Assembly (NCBI RefSeq): GCF_900105785.1
Contig: NZ_LT629799.1
Coordinates: forward strand, 4,030,001 to 4,094,000
Direction: 5' to 3'
DNA length: 64,000 nt
Origin: Microlunatus sagamiharensis
Lineage (GTDB): Bacteria > Actinomycetota > Actinomycetes > Propionibacteriales > Propionibacteriaceae
Shown here: positions 1 to 8,788 of the stretch, one piece after another
How positions within the stretch are numbered: the stretch's first letter is position 1
Layout: each line of letters begins with the position of its first letter
The notes under the pieces: model-generated
Databases searched by the model: none
What the model saw: the letters and a program-made list of their open reading frames with translations, nothing else
Told to the model about the DNA's origin: nothing
Program-made: the position numbers and the translations under genes

Positions 1-1222
1 TCACCCCGATCGGGTCCCCGGCCTCCTCGGCGGCGGCGATCACGTCCTCGATCTGGGACGTGATGGCCTCGAGCCCCGCCCGCGCGAGGTGCTCGAGGCG
101 GGTGCCCGCGCTGATGCCGGTGATCGTCGCGCGCGCCTGGTCGTCCCACCACGGGGCCCCGAGCCCGGTGAACGCGGGCACCAGGACGACGCCGTCGCTG
201 CTCGGTCCGGCGGCCGCGGCGACCTCGGCGGGCGAGCGTCCGACGACCGCCCCGAGCCAGCCGAGCGTGGCCCCGCTCGAGCGGATGTTGCCCTCCAGCG
301 CGTACGCGGGGGCGTCGAGCTCCCAGGCGATGGTCTTGGCCACGCCGGTCGACGGCCGGGTGGGGGTGTGGCTGACGGCCATGACCGACGAGCCGGTGCC
401 GTAGGTGACCTTGACCCGGCCGGGCTGCCAGCCGGCGTGGGCGAAGAGCGCCGCGTGGCTGTCGCCGAGGACGCCGGTGACGGGGACGTCCGGTGCGAGC
501 GGGGCCAGGTCGCGGCAGGCGACGAACGGGCCGCTGGACGCGACGACGCGCGGCAGCGCCTCGAGGGGCACGTCGAAGAGGTCGAGCAGCCACGGGTCCC
601 AGGTCCGCGTGGCCAGGTCGAGCAGCTGCGTGCGGGAGGCGTTGCCGGCCTCGACCAGGTGCTCGCCGCCGATCCGCCAGAGCAGCCAGGAGTCGACCGT
701 GCCCAGGCAGAGCTCGCCGCGACGGCTCGCGGAGCGGTCCGGGTCGTACGCGTCGAGCAGCGCCGAGGCCTTGGAGGCGGAGAACATCGCGTCGAGGGGG
801 AGGCCGGTCAGCGCGCGGACGCGGTCGGTGCGCCCCTCGGACCGGAGCCGGGCGCACTGCTCGGCGCCCCGCGTGTCCTGCCAGCCGAGCACGGGTCCGC
901 GCGGCTCGCCGGTGGCCCGGTCCCACAGCAGCATCGACTCGCGCTGGGTGCTGAGGCCCACCGCGACGACGGCCGCGGGGTCGAGGCCGTCCAGCGCCTG
1001 ACGCACCGACTCCTGCACCGACGCCCAGATCTCCAGGGCGTCCTGCTCGGCCCAGCCCGGTCGCGGGAACTGTTGGGCGAGGGGCACCGAGGCCCGCGCC
1101 ACGACGGCGCCGGTGAGGTCGACCACGACCGCCTTGGTGGCGCTGGTGCCCTGGTCGACCGCCACGAGGAGGCCGTCCGCGCGGCGCGTCGGGACGGCGG
1201 GTGCGGGGAGGTCGGCGTGCAT
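1..1222 (-). CDS. FGGY-family carbohydrate kinase, glycerol-kinase-like (C-terminus cut by window edge)
   Basis: ATP-dependent kinase of the FGGY family, which phosphorylates polyols or keto-sugars in the cytoplasm. About 407 codons are present and the C-terminus lies beyond the left edge. Seen: N-terminal phosphate-binding motif DQGTSATKAV near residue 22, then QRES, GWQDTR and SRTQLLDL, and the second-domain loop TYGTGSSVM. This motif set resembles the glycerol kinase branch more than xylulokinase. ATG at 1222 follows an AGGA element. The gene is divergent from a SorC-type regulator and a sugar isomerase, so a sugar or polyol other than glycerol is as likely a substrate as glycerol (inference). 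The family is sure; the substrate is not. Confidence 0.9.
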   Translation of the reverse strand, partial: MHADLPAPAVPTRRADGLLVAVDQGTSATKAVVVDLTGAVVARASVPLAQQFPRPGWAEQDALEIWASVQESVRQALDGLDPAAVVAVGLSTQRESMLLWDRATGEPRGPVLGWQDTRGAEQCARLRSEGRTDRVRALTGLPLDAMFSASKASALLDAYDPDRSASRRGELCLGTVDSWLLWRIGGEHLVEAGNASRTQLLDLATRTWDPWLLDLFDVPLEALPRVVASSGPFVACRDLAPLAPDVPVTGVLGDSHAALFAHAGWQPGRVKVTYGTGSSVMAVSHTPTRPSTGVAKTIAWELDAPAYALEGNIRSSGATLGWLGAVVGRSPAEVAAAAGPSSDGVVLVPAFTGLGAPWWDDQARATITGISAGTRLEHLARAGLEAITSQIEDVIAAAEEAGDPIGV

Positions 1223-1290
1223 CGGTCCTGCGTCTCCGTCCGCTCGTCGGGGTGGGCTGCGGGCTCCAGAATGTCGGCCGGTCGAATCTC

Positions 1291-1320
1291 TTGTCAATGC
1301 TGAATATCTAGTCATAGAGT
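1291..1320 (+). promoter_or_regulatory. Candidate promoter of the SorC-type regulator (leaderless)
   Basis: TTGTCA at 1291-1296 and TAGAGT at 1315-1320 are separated by 18 bp, and the ATG follows after 6 nt, so the transcript would start at or next to the start codon. The short AT-rich stretch 1300-1320 between two divergent genes is also the likeliest operator site. Confidence 0.5.
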
Positions 1321-1326
1321 GGCGGC

Positions 1327-2304
1327 ATGGCGACCACGCCCGCCCGTCCGGGGATCGACGACGACCAGCTGCGGCTGATGAGCAAGGTCGCGCGGATGTA
1401 CCACGAGCGCGGTCTGCGCCAGGCCCAGATCGCCGCCGACCTGCACATCTCCCAGTCCCGCATCTCGCGGCTGCTGCGCCAGGCGGTCGAGGTCGGCATC
1501 GTCCGGACGACCGTCACCCTGCCCAGCGGCGTGCACACCGACCTGGAGGAGGCGCTCGCCCGCCGCTACGGCCTGGCCGACGTGGTGGTCGTGGACGCCG
1601 ACGGCGCCTCCGGCGACGTCATCCCCGCGCTGGGGGCGGCGGCGGCGGCGTACCTCTCGGAGACTCTGGCCACAGGCGACGTCGTCGGCATCTCCTCGTG
1701 GAGCGCGAGCCTGCTCGCCACCACGGAGCGGATGCGGCCCAAGAACGGGGCCACCGTCGAGGTCGTCGCCCAGCTGGTCGGAGGCATCGGAGACCCGCGG
1801 GTGCAGATGAGCGCCAACCGGCTGCTCGACCGCTTCTCCACGGTCACGGGCGCGCGGCCGGTGTTCATGCCGACGCCCGGGCTGGTCGGCGACGCGGCCG
1901 CGCGTCGGGCCCTGCTCGCCGACGCCTCCGTCGCCCCGGCGCTGGAGGCGTGGGACCGGCTGAGCGTCGCCCTCGTCGGGATCGGCAGCCTCGCCCCCTC
2001 GCCCCTGCTGCGTCGCAGCGGCAACGCGGTCGACGCCGCCCAGCAGGACGAGCTGCGCACCCTCGGCGCGGTCGGTGACGTGTGCCTGCGCTTCTTCGAC
2101 GAGCGCGGCCGCCTCGTCGCCTCCGAGCTCGACGAGCACGTCCTCGGCGTGACCCCGGACCAGCTGCGCCGGGTGCCGCGCCGCATCGGCGTGGCCGGCG
2201 GCGAGGAGAAGGTCGGCGCCGTCCACGCCGCGCTCGTCGGCGACTGGGTCAACATCCTCGTCACCGACCTCGAGACCGCCCGCCGGCTCGAGGCCGGGCC
2301 GTGA
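1327..2304 (+). CDS. SorC/DeoR-type sugar-binding transcriptional regulator
   Basis: Protein of 325 aa, the usual size for the SorC family. Residues about 15-60 form a helix-turn-helix ([20 protein letters not shown]); the rest is the sugar-phosphate-binding domain with [12 protein letters not shown], a variant of the conserved glycine-rich phosphate loop, and a C-terminal [13 protein letters not shown] segment typical of the family. It probably controls the divergent FGGY kinase and the co-directional TIM-barrel enzyme in response to a phosphorylated sugar (inference from position). The start is supported by a -10-like box 6 nt upstream. Confidence 0.9.
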   Translation: MATTPARPGIDDDQLRLMSKVARMYHERGLRQAQIAADLHISQSRISRLLRQAVEVGIVRTTVTLPSGVHTDLEEALARRYGLADVVVVDADGASGDVIPALGAAAAAYLSETLATGDVVGISSWSASLLATTERMRPKNGATVEVVAQLVGGIGDPRVQMSANRLLDRFSTVTGARPVFMPTPGLVGDAAARRALLADASVAPALEAWDRLSVALVGIGSLAPSPLLRRSGNAVDAAQQDELRTLGAVGDVCLRFFDERGRLVASELDEHVLGVTPDQLRRVPRRIGVAGGEEKVGAVHAALVGDWVNILVTDLETARRLEAGP

Positions 2305-2374
2305 CCGCGCACGGGCCCCTCGGCGACCCCGCACCTCCGCACCACCCACCCACAAGGAAACGGAGCACCACCTC

Positions 2375-3376
2375 ATGAGCGACCTCCCCGTCTTCGGTGC
2401 CGGCATCTGGCACTTCGCGACGTACGTCGACCGGTACGCGACCGAGGGCTACGGCGAGCCGGTCGGGCTGCTGGAGCAGATCGACCTGGCCGGGTCGGTG
2501 GGCGACCTGTCCGTCGTGGACCTGAACTGGCCGTTCGCCGGCTTCGACGGCACGACCGACGACGTCAAGGCGGCGCTGGCCCGCAACGGCCTGCGTGCGG
2601 TGGCGATCACGCCGGAGATCTACAACAAGGACTTCATCCGCGGCTCCATCACCAACCCCGACCCCGCCGTCCGCGCGCAGGCGATCGCGCTGCTGCACGA
2701 GGCGACCGAGCTCGCGCTCGAGCTGGGCTGCGACTACGTCAAGCTCTGGTTCGGCCAGGACGGGTGGGACTACCCCTTCCAGGTCAGCTACCGCGACGTC
2801 TGGAAGAACGCGGTCGACGCGCTGCGCGAGCTCTGCAGCGCGCACCCGGAGATCAAGTTCGTGATCGAGTACAAGCCGCGCGAGCCCCGCAACAAGATCA
2901 TCTTCCCGAACGCCGCCCGGACGCTGCTGGCGATCCAGCAGACCGGCTGCGACAACCTCGGCGTGCTCCTCGACTTCGGCCACAGCCTGTACGGGCTGGA
3001 GACCCCCGCCGACGCCGCCCAGCTCTGCATCGACGCGGGCAAGCTCTTCGCCATCGACGTGAACGACAACTTCCGCGGCTGGGACGACGACATGGTCGTC
3101 GGCTCGGTGCACCTGGTCGAGACCTTCGAGTTCTTCCACACCCTGCGCGCCAACGGCTGGGACGGCGTCTGGCAGCTCGACCAGTTCCCGTTCCGCGAGG
3201 ACCGCGTCCAGGCCGCGAAGCAGGCGATCACCTTCCTCAAGGCGATCCACCGCGCGCTCGACGCCCTCGACGAGGACGCTCTGGCGCAGGCGCAGTCGCG
3301 CCACGACGCCCTCGCCGCGCAGAAGCTCGTGCAGAAGGTCCTGCTCAGCTCCATGGCCGACGCGCTGGACGACTGA
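2375..3376 (+). CDS. Sugar phosphate isomerase/epimerase (xylose-isomerase-like TIM barrel)
   Basis: Protein of 333 aa with the AP-endonuclease-2/xylose isomerase-like TIM barrel. Candidate metal-site residues are in the strands VIEYKPREP (Glu), GVLLDFGHS (Asp/His), FAIDVNDN (Asp) and GVWQLDQFP. It starts 70 nt after the SorC regulator behind a good Shine-Dalgarno site (AAGGAAACGGAG). With the FGGY kinase it would make an isomerase plus kinase pair for a keto-sugar or polyol; which sugar cannot be read from sequence. The C-terminal 40 residues are charged and helical. Confidence 0.8.
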   Translation: MSDLPVFGAGIWHFATYVDRYATEGYGEPVGLLEQIDLAGSVGDLSVVDLNWPFAGFDGTTDDVKAALARNGLRAVAITPEIYNKDFIRGSITNPDPAVRAQAIALLHEATELALELGCDYVKLWFGQDGWDYPFQVSYRDVWKNAVDALRELCSAHPEIKFVIEYKPREPRNKIIFPNAARTLLAIQQTGCDNLGVLLDFGHSLYGLETPADAAQLCIDAGKLFAIDVNDNFRGWDDDMVVGSVHLVETFEFFHTLRANGWDGVWQLDQFPFREDRVQAAKQAITFLKAIHRALDALDEDALAQAQSRHDALAAQKLVQKVLLSSMADALDD

Positions 3377-3383
3377 GGGGGAG

Positions 3384-3456
3384 CCCTTCGACGGGTTCAG
3401 GACCGCGGCGATGGAGAGCGCCGGGCCGGGTCGTGATCCCTGAGCTCGTCGAAGGG
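3384..3456. repeat. Inverted pair of REP-like elements
   Basis: A copy in one orientation at 3384-3401 (CCCTTCGACGGGTTCAGG) faces the opposite orientation at 3437-3456 (TCCCTGAGCTCGTCGAAGGG). The pair can fold into a hairpin between two convergent genes and may serve as a bidirectional terminator. It belongs to the dispersed family also seen near 38.9, 41.5, 49.4, 51.6 and 55.8 kb. Confidence 0.75.
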
Positions 3457-3470
3457 CGGGTACGCACCGC

Positions 3471-4601
3471 TCAGCGCAGGTGGTCGTCGAAGAAGTCGGC
3501 GGTGCGGTCCATGGCCGTGGTGAACGTGCGGCCCTCGAACGTGTGGTCGGCGCCGGGGTAGATGGTCGAGCGGACCTCGACCCCGGCGTCCTCCAGGGCG
3601 TCCACCGTGGTCCTCGCCCAGCGCACGGGGCAGGTGCGGTCGGAGCCCCCGTGCTGGACGAGGACCGGCTCGGTGATCCGGTCGAAGGAGGGCCGGGCCG
3701 ACGCCCGGCGCCAGAAGGCGGGGGAGTCGTCGGGCAGGCCGTACGAGCGGTCGATCCTGCGGTTCGTCGCGCGGCGCTCGGGGTCGTCCTCGTACCAGCG
3801 CTCCCAGTTGTCCGCCTCCGACGAGCTCACCGACGCCCACACCGCGGCCGCGTCGACGAGGCCGGGCTGGACGGCGAGCGCCCGCAGGGTCACGCCGCCG
3901 CCCATCGAGCGGCCGAACCACCCGACGCTGCCACGGTCGAGGCTCGTCCAGCGCGAGCCCGTCGCGCCCTTGACGGCCTTGACCGCGTTGATCGTGTCGA
4001 CGACGTACGGCAGCCGCAGGCGGTAGTCGGTCCCGGCCTCCCCGCCGTCGTCGTCGCTCGAACCGGCGTGGTTGCGGTAGTCGACGTGCAGCACCGCGAA
4101 CCCGCGCCGGGCCAGCACGTCCTGCTCGCGCGGCATGCCCTGGCCCGACCAGTAGGTGTCCGGGTCGATGTAGCCGTGGTTGAGGACGACGACGGGGAAG
4201 GGCCCCTCGCCGTCGGGGAGGTTCATGATCCCGGTGATCTTCTTGCCGTCGCCGCGGAAGGAGACGGCGTAGCGCTTGTACGGCCCCGGGTCGGCGAGCA
4301 GCCGGCCGCGATCCAGGTCGCGCCCGTCGTAGCGGAGGTCGATCAGCGCCGCCATGGAGACCGGGTCAGGCTTCGGCGTCGGCTCGGCCTCGGGGGTCGC
4401 CGAGGGGGTCGGGCTCGGACTCGGCGAGGGCGACGCGCTCGGGGTGGGGTCCGGGCCGGCGGTGGCCGCGGCGGAGGACGGGGCGGACGCTGACGGGCTC
4501 GAGGACCGCTCCGGATCGGGCTGCGCGCTGCACCCCGCCAGCAGGCCGAGCAGGCCGAGGGCCGCGGGCAGGACGGTCGAGGCGAGCGGGAGCCGCGTCA
4601 T
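3471..4601 (-). CDS. Lipoprotein alpha/beta hydrolase, S9 peptidase-like
   Basis: Secreted lipid-anchored hydrolase of 376 aa. Seen: hydrophobic signal with lipobox LLAGC near residue 20, then about 60 residues rich in Ser, Pro, Thr and Ala (a wall-spanning linker), then an alpha/beta-hydrolase fold. Oxyanion motif LNHGY, nucleophile elbow GRSMGG (Ser), then HGGSDRT (Asp) and GADHTF (His) complete the triad. This is the acyl-peptide hydrolase/dienelactone-like group; peptidase or esterase activity is undecided. ATG at 4601 is chosen because it gives the lipoprotein signal and overlaps the Nudix stop as ATGA, implying translational coupling. Confidence 0.85.
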   Translation of the reverse strand: MTRLPLASTVLPAALGLLGLLAGCSAQPDPERSSSPSASAPSSAAATAGPDPTPSASPSPSPSPTPSATPEAEPTPKPDPVSMAALIDLRYDGRDLDRGRLLADPGPYKRYAVSFRGDGKKITGIMNLPDGEGPFPVVVLNHGYIDPDTYWSGQGMPREQDVLARRGFAVLHVDYRNHAGSSDDDGGEAGTDYRLRLPYVVDTINAVKAVKGATGSRWTSLDRGSVGWFGRSMGGGVTLRALAVQPGLVDAAAVWASVSSSEADNWERWYEDDPERRATNRRIDRSYGLPDDSPAFWRRASARPSFDRITEPVLVQHGGSDRTCPVRWARTTVDALEDAGVEVRSTIYPGADHTFEGRTFTTAMDRTADFFDDHLR

Positions 4602-5053
4602 CGCCCCAGTGTGGCCGAGGGCTCCTCGGGCTGGGCCGGGGCGAGCCGGGCGACGATGGCGTCCACCACCGGGAGGTCCGGCGTGAGCCAGGCGAGGTCG
4701 TTGATCGAGGCGGCGTCGACCCAGGCGAGGGCGTCGTGGGCCTCGCCGGCGTGCGCCTCGCCCGACGCGACCGCGCACCACCAGACGCGCATCACCAGGC
4801 CGGCGGTGAGCGGCCAGCCCGGGAGGCTGCCGGGCGCCTCCAGCTCGGCGCCCACCTCGAGGTCGACCTCCAGCTCCTCGCGCAGCTCGCGGCGCAGCGC
4901 GGCGACGGGGTCCTCACCGGGCTCGACCTTGCCGCCCGGCAGCTCCCAGCGCCCGGCGAGGGACTCCGGCCGCGTACGGCGGGCGGCGAGCGCGCGGGTG
5001 GGTGCGGAGAGGTCGTCGACGAGCACCGCCGCGACGACGAGCTGGTCGGCCAC
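4598..5053 (-). CDS. Nudix hydrolase (MutT-like)
   Basis: A 151-aa Nudix protein, likely cleaving oxidised or surplus nucleotides such as 8-oxo-dGTP. The Nudix box is visible near residues 40-62 (GGKVEPGEDP, then RELREELEV); the last Gly of the consensus is replaced by Glu, while the metal-binding Glu residues are kept. It lies upstream of and overlaps the lipoprotein hydrolase by 4 nt. The start is GTG at 5053, with a CACACT box 6 nt upstream, which fits leaderless expression. Confidence 0.85.
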   Translation of the reverse strand: MADQLVVAAVLVDDLSAPTRALAARRTRPESLAGRWELPGGKVEPGEDPVAALRRELREELEVDLEVGAELEAPGSLPGWPLTAGLVMRVWWCAVASGEAHAGEAHDALAWVDAASINDLAWLTPDLPVVDAIVARLAPAQPEEPSATLGR

Positions 5054-5149
5054 GCGCCGAGTGTGGCAGCCCGCACGGGGCTCCGGCGCCCGGCGCCCAC
5101 CACAAAGTCCCTGGAAGGTCCGCGCGAGCCGGAATAGCCTCGGCAGGCG

Positions 5150-5251
5150 ATGAGTTCCCGCCCTCGGCAGGGTCAGGACGACGACCGCCGCGGCAAGGAT
5201 GCCGGCACCCGCACGACACCAGCAGCAGCACGACGATCGGACGACCCGTGA
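5150..5251 (+). CDS. Possible 33-aa leader ORF upstream of MFS exporter
   Basis: ATG at 5150 opens a 33-codon frame whose TGA overlaps the GTG start of the transporter as GTGA. A TAGCCT box lies 9 nt upstream. The peptide is very polar (Arg/Asp-rich, ending TTPAAARRSDDP). The exact stop/start overlap suggests the leader is translated and couples initiation of the exporter gene. It could be chance; there is no homology evidence. Confidence 0.35.
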   Translation: MSSRPRQGQDDDRRGKDAGTRTTPAAARRSDDP

Positions 5252-6729
5252 CCGCCACCAGCACCCCGCAGACCGCCGACGCGGCGCAGCCAGCCGTCCC
5301 CGCGAACGTCAGCACCCGCGCCGTCATCGCGATCCTGCTCGTCGCGACCTTCGTCGTGATCCTCAACGAGACGATCATGAACGTCGCCCTCCCGCGCCTG
5401 ATGGAGGACCTGAGCGTCTCCGCGCGCACGGGTCAGTGGCTCGCCACGGTCTTCATGCTGACGCTGGCGATCGTCATCCCCACGACGGGCTACCTGCTGC
5501 AGCGCCTCACCACGCGCCAGGTCTTCATGACGGCCATGAGCCTCTTCAGCCTGGGCACGCTGCTCGCGGCCGTCTCGCCGGCCTTCTGGCTGCTGCTCCC
5601 GGCCCGCGTCGTGCAGGCCAGCGGCACCGCGATGATGCTGCCGCTGCTGATCACCACGATCCTCACCCTGGTCCCGGTCGAGCGCCGCGGCGTGGTCATG
5701 GGCAACGTCACCGTCGTCATCTCCGTCGCACCGGCCATCGGGCCGACGGTCTCGGGCGTCGTCCTGCACTTCTTCCCGTGGCGCTTCATGTTCATCCTCG
5801 TGCTGCCGATCGCGCTCGGCGCGCTCTTCTTCGGCTACAAGAAGCTGGTCAACGTCGGCACGCCCGGCCGCTCCAAGCTCGACGTGCTCTCGGTCGTGCT
5901 GACCGTCCCGGCCTTCGGCGGCATCGTCTACGGCCTGAGCCTGCTCGGCACCGACGGACCGGCCGGCATCCCGCCCCTCGCCTTCGTGGGCGTCGGTGCG
6001 CTCGCCCTGCTCGTCTTCGGCTGGCGGCAGTCGCGCCTCTACCGGACCGACAACCCGCTGCTCGACCTGCGCTCGTTCAGGTTCCCGTCCTTCAGCATCA
6101 GCGTGGCCCTGCTGTGCGCGGCGATGCTCGCCCTCTTCGGCATGGTCATCCTGCTGCCGATCTACCTGCAGCAGGTCCGCGGCATCGGGGCCCTGGAGAC
6201 CGGCCTGATGCTGCTGCCCGGCGGCCTGGTGATGGGTCTGCTCGGCCCGCAGGTCGGCAAGCTCTTCGACCGCTACGGCCCGCGCGGCCTGACGCTCTTC
6301 GGCTCCGTGGTGCTCGTCGTCTCGATGTGGCGGCTCAGCACCATCGACCAGACCACGCCGATCTGGATGCTCATCGGCATCCACGTGCTGCTCTCGATCG
6401 GTCTGGCGTTCCTCTTCACGCCCGGCTTCACCACCGGCCTCAACCCGCTGCCGCCCAAGCTCTACTCCCACGGCAGCGCGATCCTGAGCACGCTTCAGCA
6501 GGTCGCTGGCGCGGCCGGGACCGCCCTGCTCGTCGCCATCTACTCCGGCCACGCGGCCACCGAGCAGGCGGCGGGCGCGAGCCCGTCGGACGCCGAGCTC
6601 GCGGGCATCCAGACCGCCTTCCGCATCGCGGCCCTGATCTCGATCTCGACCGTCGTGCTCGCCGCGTTCATGCACAACGCCAAGCGTCCTGAGGGTGCCG
6701 AGGCGCACGAGCCTGTCGCCGCCCACTGA
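5248..6729 (+). CDS. DHA2-family MFS multidrug transporter (EmrB/QacA type)
   Basis: Proton-coupled drug exporter of 493 aa with about 14 hydrophobic helices, as in the 14-TM DHA2 family. TM1 carries FVVILNETIMNVALPRLMEDL, a variant of the usual LDxTIVNVALP motif with Asn-Glu where Asp is common. The motif A region is weak; the motif C-like stretch APAIGPTVSGVV sits in TM5. GTG 5248 is chosen because it directly precedes the hydrophilic N-tail and overlaps the stop of a 33-codon leader. No regulator gene is adjacent. The substrate is unknown. Confidence 0.88.
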   Translation: MTATSTPQTADAAQPAVPANVSTRAVIAILLVATFVVILNETIMNVALPRLMEDLSVSARTGQWLATVFMLTLAIVIPTTGYLLQRLTTRQVFMTAMSLFSLGTLLAAVSPAFWLLLPARVVQASGTAMMLPLLITTILTLVPVERRGVVMGNVTVVISVAPAIGPTVSGVVLHFFPWRFMFILVLPIALGALFFGYKKLVNVGTPGRSKLDVLSVVLTVPAFGGIVYGLSLLGTDGPAGIPPLAFVGVGALALLVFGWRQSRLYRTDNPLLDLRSFRFPSFSISVALLCAAMLALFGMVILLPIYLQQVRGIGALETGLMLLPGGLVMGLLGPQVGKLFDRYGPRGLTLFGSVVLVVSMWRLSTIDQTTPIWMLIGIHVLLSIGLAFLFTPGFTTGLNPLPPKLYSHGSAILSTLQQVAGAAGTALLVAIYSGHAATEQAAGASPSDAELAGIQTAFRIAALISISTVVLAAFMHNAKRPEGAEAHEPVAAH

Positions 6730-6807
6730 CCGACGACCGTCGTCGCGCCGTCCGGCCCTGACCGCCCGCCGCCAGCGGGCCCACGGGTCGGCGGCAGACT
6801 GTCGCCC

Positions 6808-7563
6808 GTGAGCACGAGTCGGGTCGCGGTCGTCACCGGTGCCGGCAGCGGCATCGGCCGAGGGGCGGCGGAGGGGCTGGCCCGCGAGGGCTGGCGCGTC
6901 GTCCTCGCCGGCCGCCGTGAGGACGCGCTCCGCGAGGTGGCCGCCGGGCCCGCGGGCGCCGGCGGCGGCTTCGACGTCGTGCCGACCGACGTCACCGACG
7001 AGGACGCGGTCCGGGCGCTGTTCGACGGCGCCGTCGAGCGCCACGAGCGGGTCGACCTCCTGGTCAACAACGCCGGCCGCGGGGCGCCCGCGACCGAGAT
7101 CGACCAGGTCGCGCTGGCCGACTGGCAGGCCGTCGTCGACGTGAACCTCACCGGCATGTTCCTGTGCCTGCGCGAGGCGTTCCGGGTGATGCGCGCGCAG
7201 GACCCGCAGGGCGGCCGCATCATCAACAACGGCTCCATCTCGGCCCAGACGCCCAGGCCGCGCTCGATCGCGTACACCGCGACGAAGCACGCGGTCACCG
7301 GCCTCACCAAGCAGGTCCAGCTCGACGGGCGCCCGTACGGGATCACCTGCGGCCAGATCGACGTGGGCAACGCGGCCACGGCCATCGGGGTCGGCGTCTC
7401 GCAGGGAGCGCTGCAGGCCGACGGGTCGGTGCGCCACGAGCCGACGATGCCGGTCGACGACGTGACCCGGGCGGTGCTGCTGATGGCCGACCTGCCGCCG
7501 GGCAGCAACGTCGGGACCCTGACCGTCACCGCGTCGGCGATGCCCTACGTCGGGCGTGGCTGA
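6808..7563 (+). CDS. SDR-family NAD(P)-dependent oxidoreductase
   Basis: Classical short-chain dehydrogenase of 251 aa. Seen: cofactor motif [10 protein letters not shown] at the N-terminus, NNAGRG, the catalytic Ser in NNGSISAQ and the YxxxK pair in AYTATKHA. The remark that mutations or chemistry follow a general SDR scheme is all that can be said: the substrate is unknown. GTG start with a CAGACT box 7 nt upstream, so probably leaderless. It follows the MFS gene by 78 nt in the same direction. Confidence 0.9.
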   Translation: MSTSRVAVVTGAGSGIGRGAAEGLAREGWRVVLAGRREDALREVAAGPAGAGGGFDVVPTDVTDEDAVRALFDGAVERHERVDLLVNNAGRGAPATEIDQVALADWQAVVDVNLTGMFLCLREAFRVMRAQDPQGGRIINNGSISAQTPRPRSIAYTATKHAVTGLTKQVQLDGRPYGITCGQIDVGNAATAIGVGVSQGALQADGSVRHEPTMPVDDVTRAVLLMADLPPGSNVGTLTVTASAMPYVGRG

Positions 7564-7605
7564 GCGGTCCGGAGGCCCCTGGGGCCGCTGGGTAGGGTCC
7601 GCAGC

Positions 7606-8115
7606 ATGAGCACCGAGACCCCCGAGACCCCGCCGGCGACCGCCGAGGACGAGCAGACGATCGAGAAGCTGGTCGCGAAGGCGTCGATCGCCCTCGTGAC
7701 CACCGTGGCCGAGGACGGCGCGCTGGTGAGCCGCCCGCTCGCGGTGCAGCAGCGCGAGTTCGACGGCGACCTGTGGTTCTTCACCGAGGACCCGTCGGCC
7801 AAGACCGACCAGGTCCGCGCCAACGACCAGGTCAACGTCGCGATCGAGGCGGGCCACGGCTGGCTGTCGATCAGCGGCACCGGCAGCGTCGTCAAGGACC
7901 CGGCCAAGATCGACGAGCTCTGGAGCACGGGGGCCGAGGCGTGGTTCGAGCAGGGTCGCGACGACCCCAAGGTCGCGCTGCTGCGGGTCGAGGCCAGGAC
8001 GGCCGAGTACTGGACCTCGAACGCACCGATGGTCGTCACGCTCGCCAAGTACGCGAAGGCGGCCGTGACCGGCGGACGTCCCGACGTCGGCGAGAGCAAG
8101 GTCGTCGAGCTCTGA
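7606..8115 (+). CDS. Pyridoxamine 5'-phosphate oxidase-like FMN split-barrel protein (general stress protein 26 type)
   Basis: A 169-aa cytoplasmic flavin-binding split-barrel protein. It shows ALVTTVAEDGALVSRPLAVQ, DLWFFTEDPSAKTDQV and GWLSISGTGSVVKDPAKI, matching the general stress protein 26 group rather than true PdxH. Such proteins bind FMN or F420 and are linked to stress; activity is unproven. ATG at 7606 lies 7 nt after TAGGGT, so a leaderless start is likely. Confidence 0.85.
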   Translation: MSTETPETPPATAEDEQTIEKLVAKASIALVTTVAEDGALVSRPLAVQQREFDGDLWFFTEDPSAKTDQVRANDQVNVAIEAGHGWLSISGTGSVVKDPAKIDELWSTGAEAWFEQGRDDPKVALLRVEARTAEYWTSNAPMVVTLAKYAKAAVTGGRPDVGESKVVEL

Positions 8116-8137
8116 TCCCGACCTGCTCCGCGTAACG

Positions 8138-8186
8138 CCGGTCGCGGGGTGGGCGATCCACACGTCGTACGCCCACCCCCGACCGG
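8138..8186. terminator. Strong hairpin between the split-barrel and CAP genes
   Basis: CCGGTC (8138-8143) and GGGGTGGGCG (8146-8155) pair with CGCCCACCCC (8170-8179) and GACCGG (8181-8186), giving a 16-bp stem with a small bulge and a 14-nt loop. It ends 12 nt before the CAP-protein start, so it either terminates the upstream transcript or sits in the 5' leader of the next gene. Confidence 0.65.
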
Positions 8187-8198
8187 ACGGAGCGCCCG

Positions 8199-8777
8199 AT
8201 GACCACGACGACCCGCGGCCTCGCCGCCCTCGCGCTGGGCCTGGCCACCGCCGCCTCGCTCCTCGCCCCGCAGACGTCGGCCGTGGCGGCGCCCACGGCT
8301 CCCGCGGCCGCCACCGTCTCCGCGGCACCCGCGGCGTCGTCGTCGGTGAAGACCGCGAACCGCGCGTCCTGGGAGACGGCCGTCCTCACCCAGCTGAACG
8401 CCGAGCGCGCCGCGAACGGGCTGAAGCCCCTCGAGCGCAACAAGAAGCTCGACGGCTCGGCGCACAAGCACAACCTGGCGATGGCGAAGAAGAACCTCAT
8501 GAGCCACCAGGTGAAGGGGGAGAAGGACCTCGGCAAGCGGGTGACCGCGGCGAAGTACAGGTGGTCGACCTGCGGGGAGAACATTGCCTGGAACAGCGAC
8601 CGCTCCGAGGCGGGCGTGCTCGCGCTCGAGACGATGATGTACGAGGAGGTCGCCCCGAACGACGGGCACCGCCGCAACATCCTCAGCACCAGCTTCACCG
8701 AGGTCGGCGTCGACGTGATCGAGGACAAGACCCACCACAAGGTCTGGCTGACGACCGACTTCGGCCGTCCGCGCTGA
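8199..8777 (+). CDS. Secreted CAP (SCP/PR-1) domain protein
   Basis: A 192-aa exported protein. Seen: signal peptide with a hydrophobic Ala/Leu core ending near PQTSAVA, an Ala/Ser/Pro-rich linker, then a CAP domain from about residue 58 (LTQLNAERAANGLKPL). Conserved family features are the His pair in GSAHKHN and MSHQ, CGENIAW, and GHRRNILS. The role of bacterial CAP proteins is mostly unknown. A GGACGGAG element lies before the ATG. The hairpin at 8138-8186 is just upstream. Confidence 0.88.
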   Translation: MTTTTRGLAALALGLATAASLLAPQTSAVAAPTAPAAATVSAAPAASSSVKTANRASWETAVLTQLNAERAANGLKPLERNKKLDGSAHKHNLAMAKKNLMSHQVKGEKDLGKRVTAAKYRWSTCGENIAWNSDRSEAGVLALETMMYEEVAPNDGHRRNILSTSFTEVGVDVIEDKTHHKVWLTTDFGRPR

Positions 8778-8788
8778 GGTCGCGCCCG

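Noticed and set aside
5002-5247. Upstream extension of the MFS protein to 575 aa
   Set aside because: Extension is Arg/Pro/Gly-rich with no hydrophobic character, overlaps the Nudix start, and GTG 5248 has a leader overlap.
5173-8328. Very long minus-strand open frame (over 1000 codons) through the MFS, SDR and split-barrel genes
   Set aside because: Low-complexity Arg/Asp/Gly/His-rich translation, opposite to three genes with clear motifs; an artefact of high GC.
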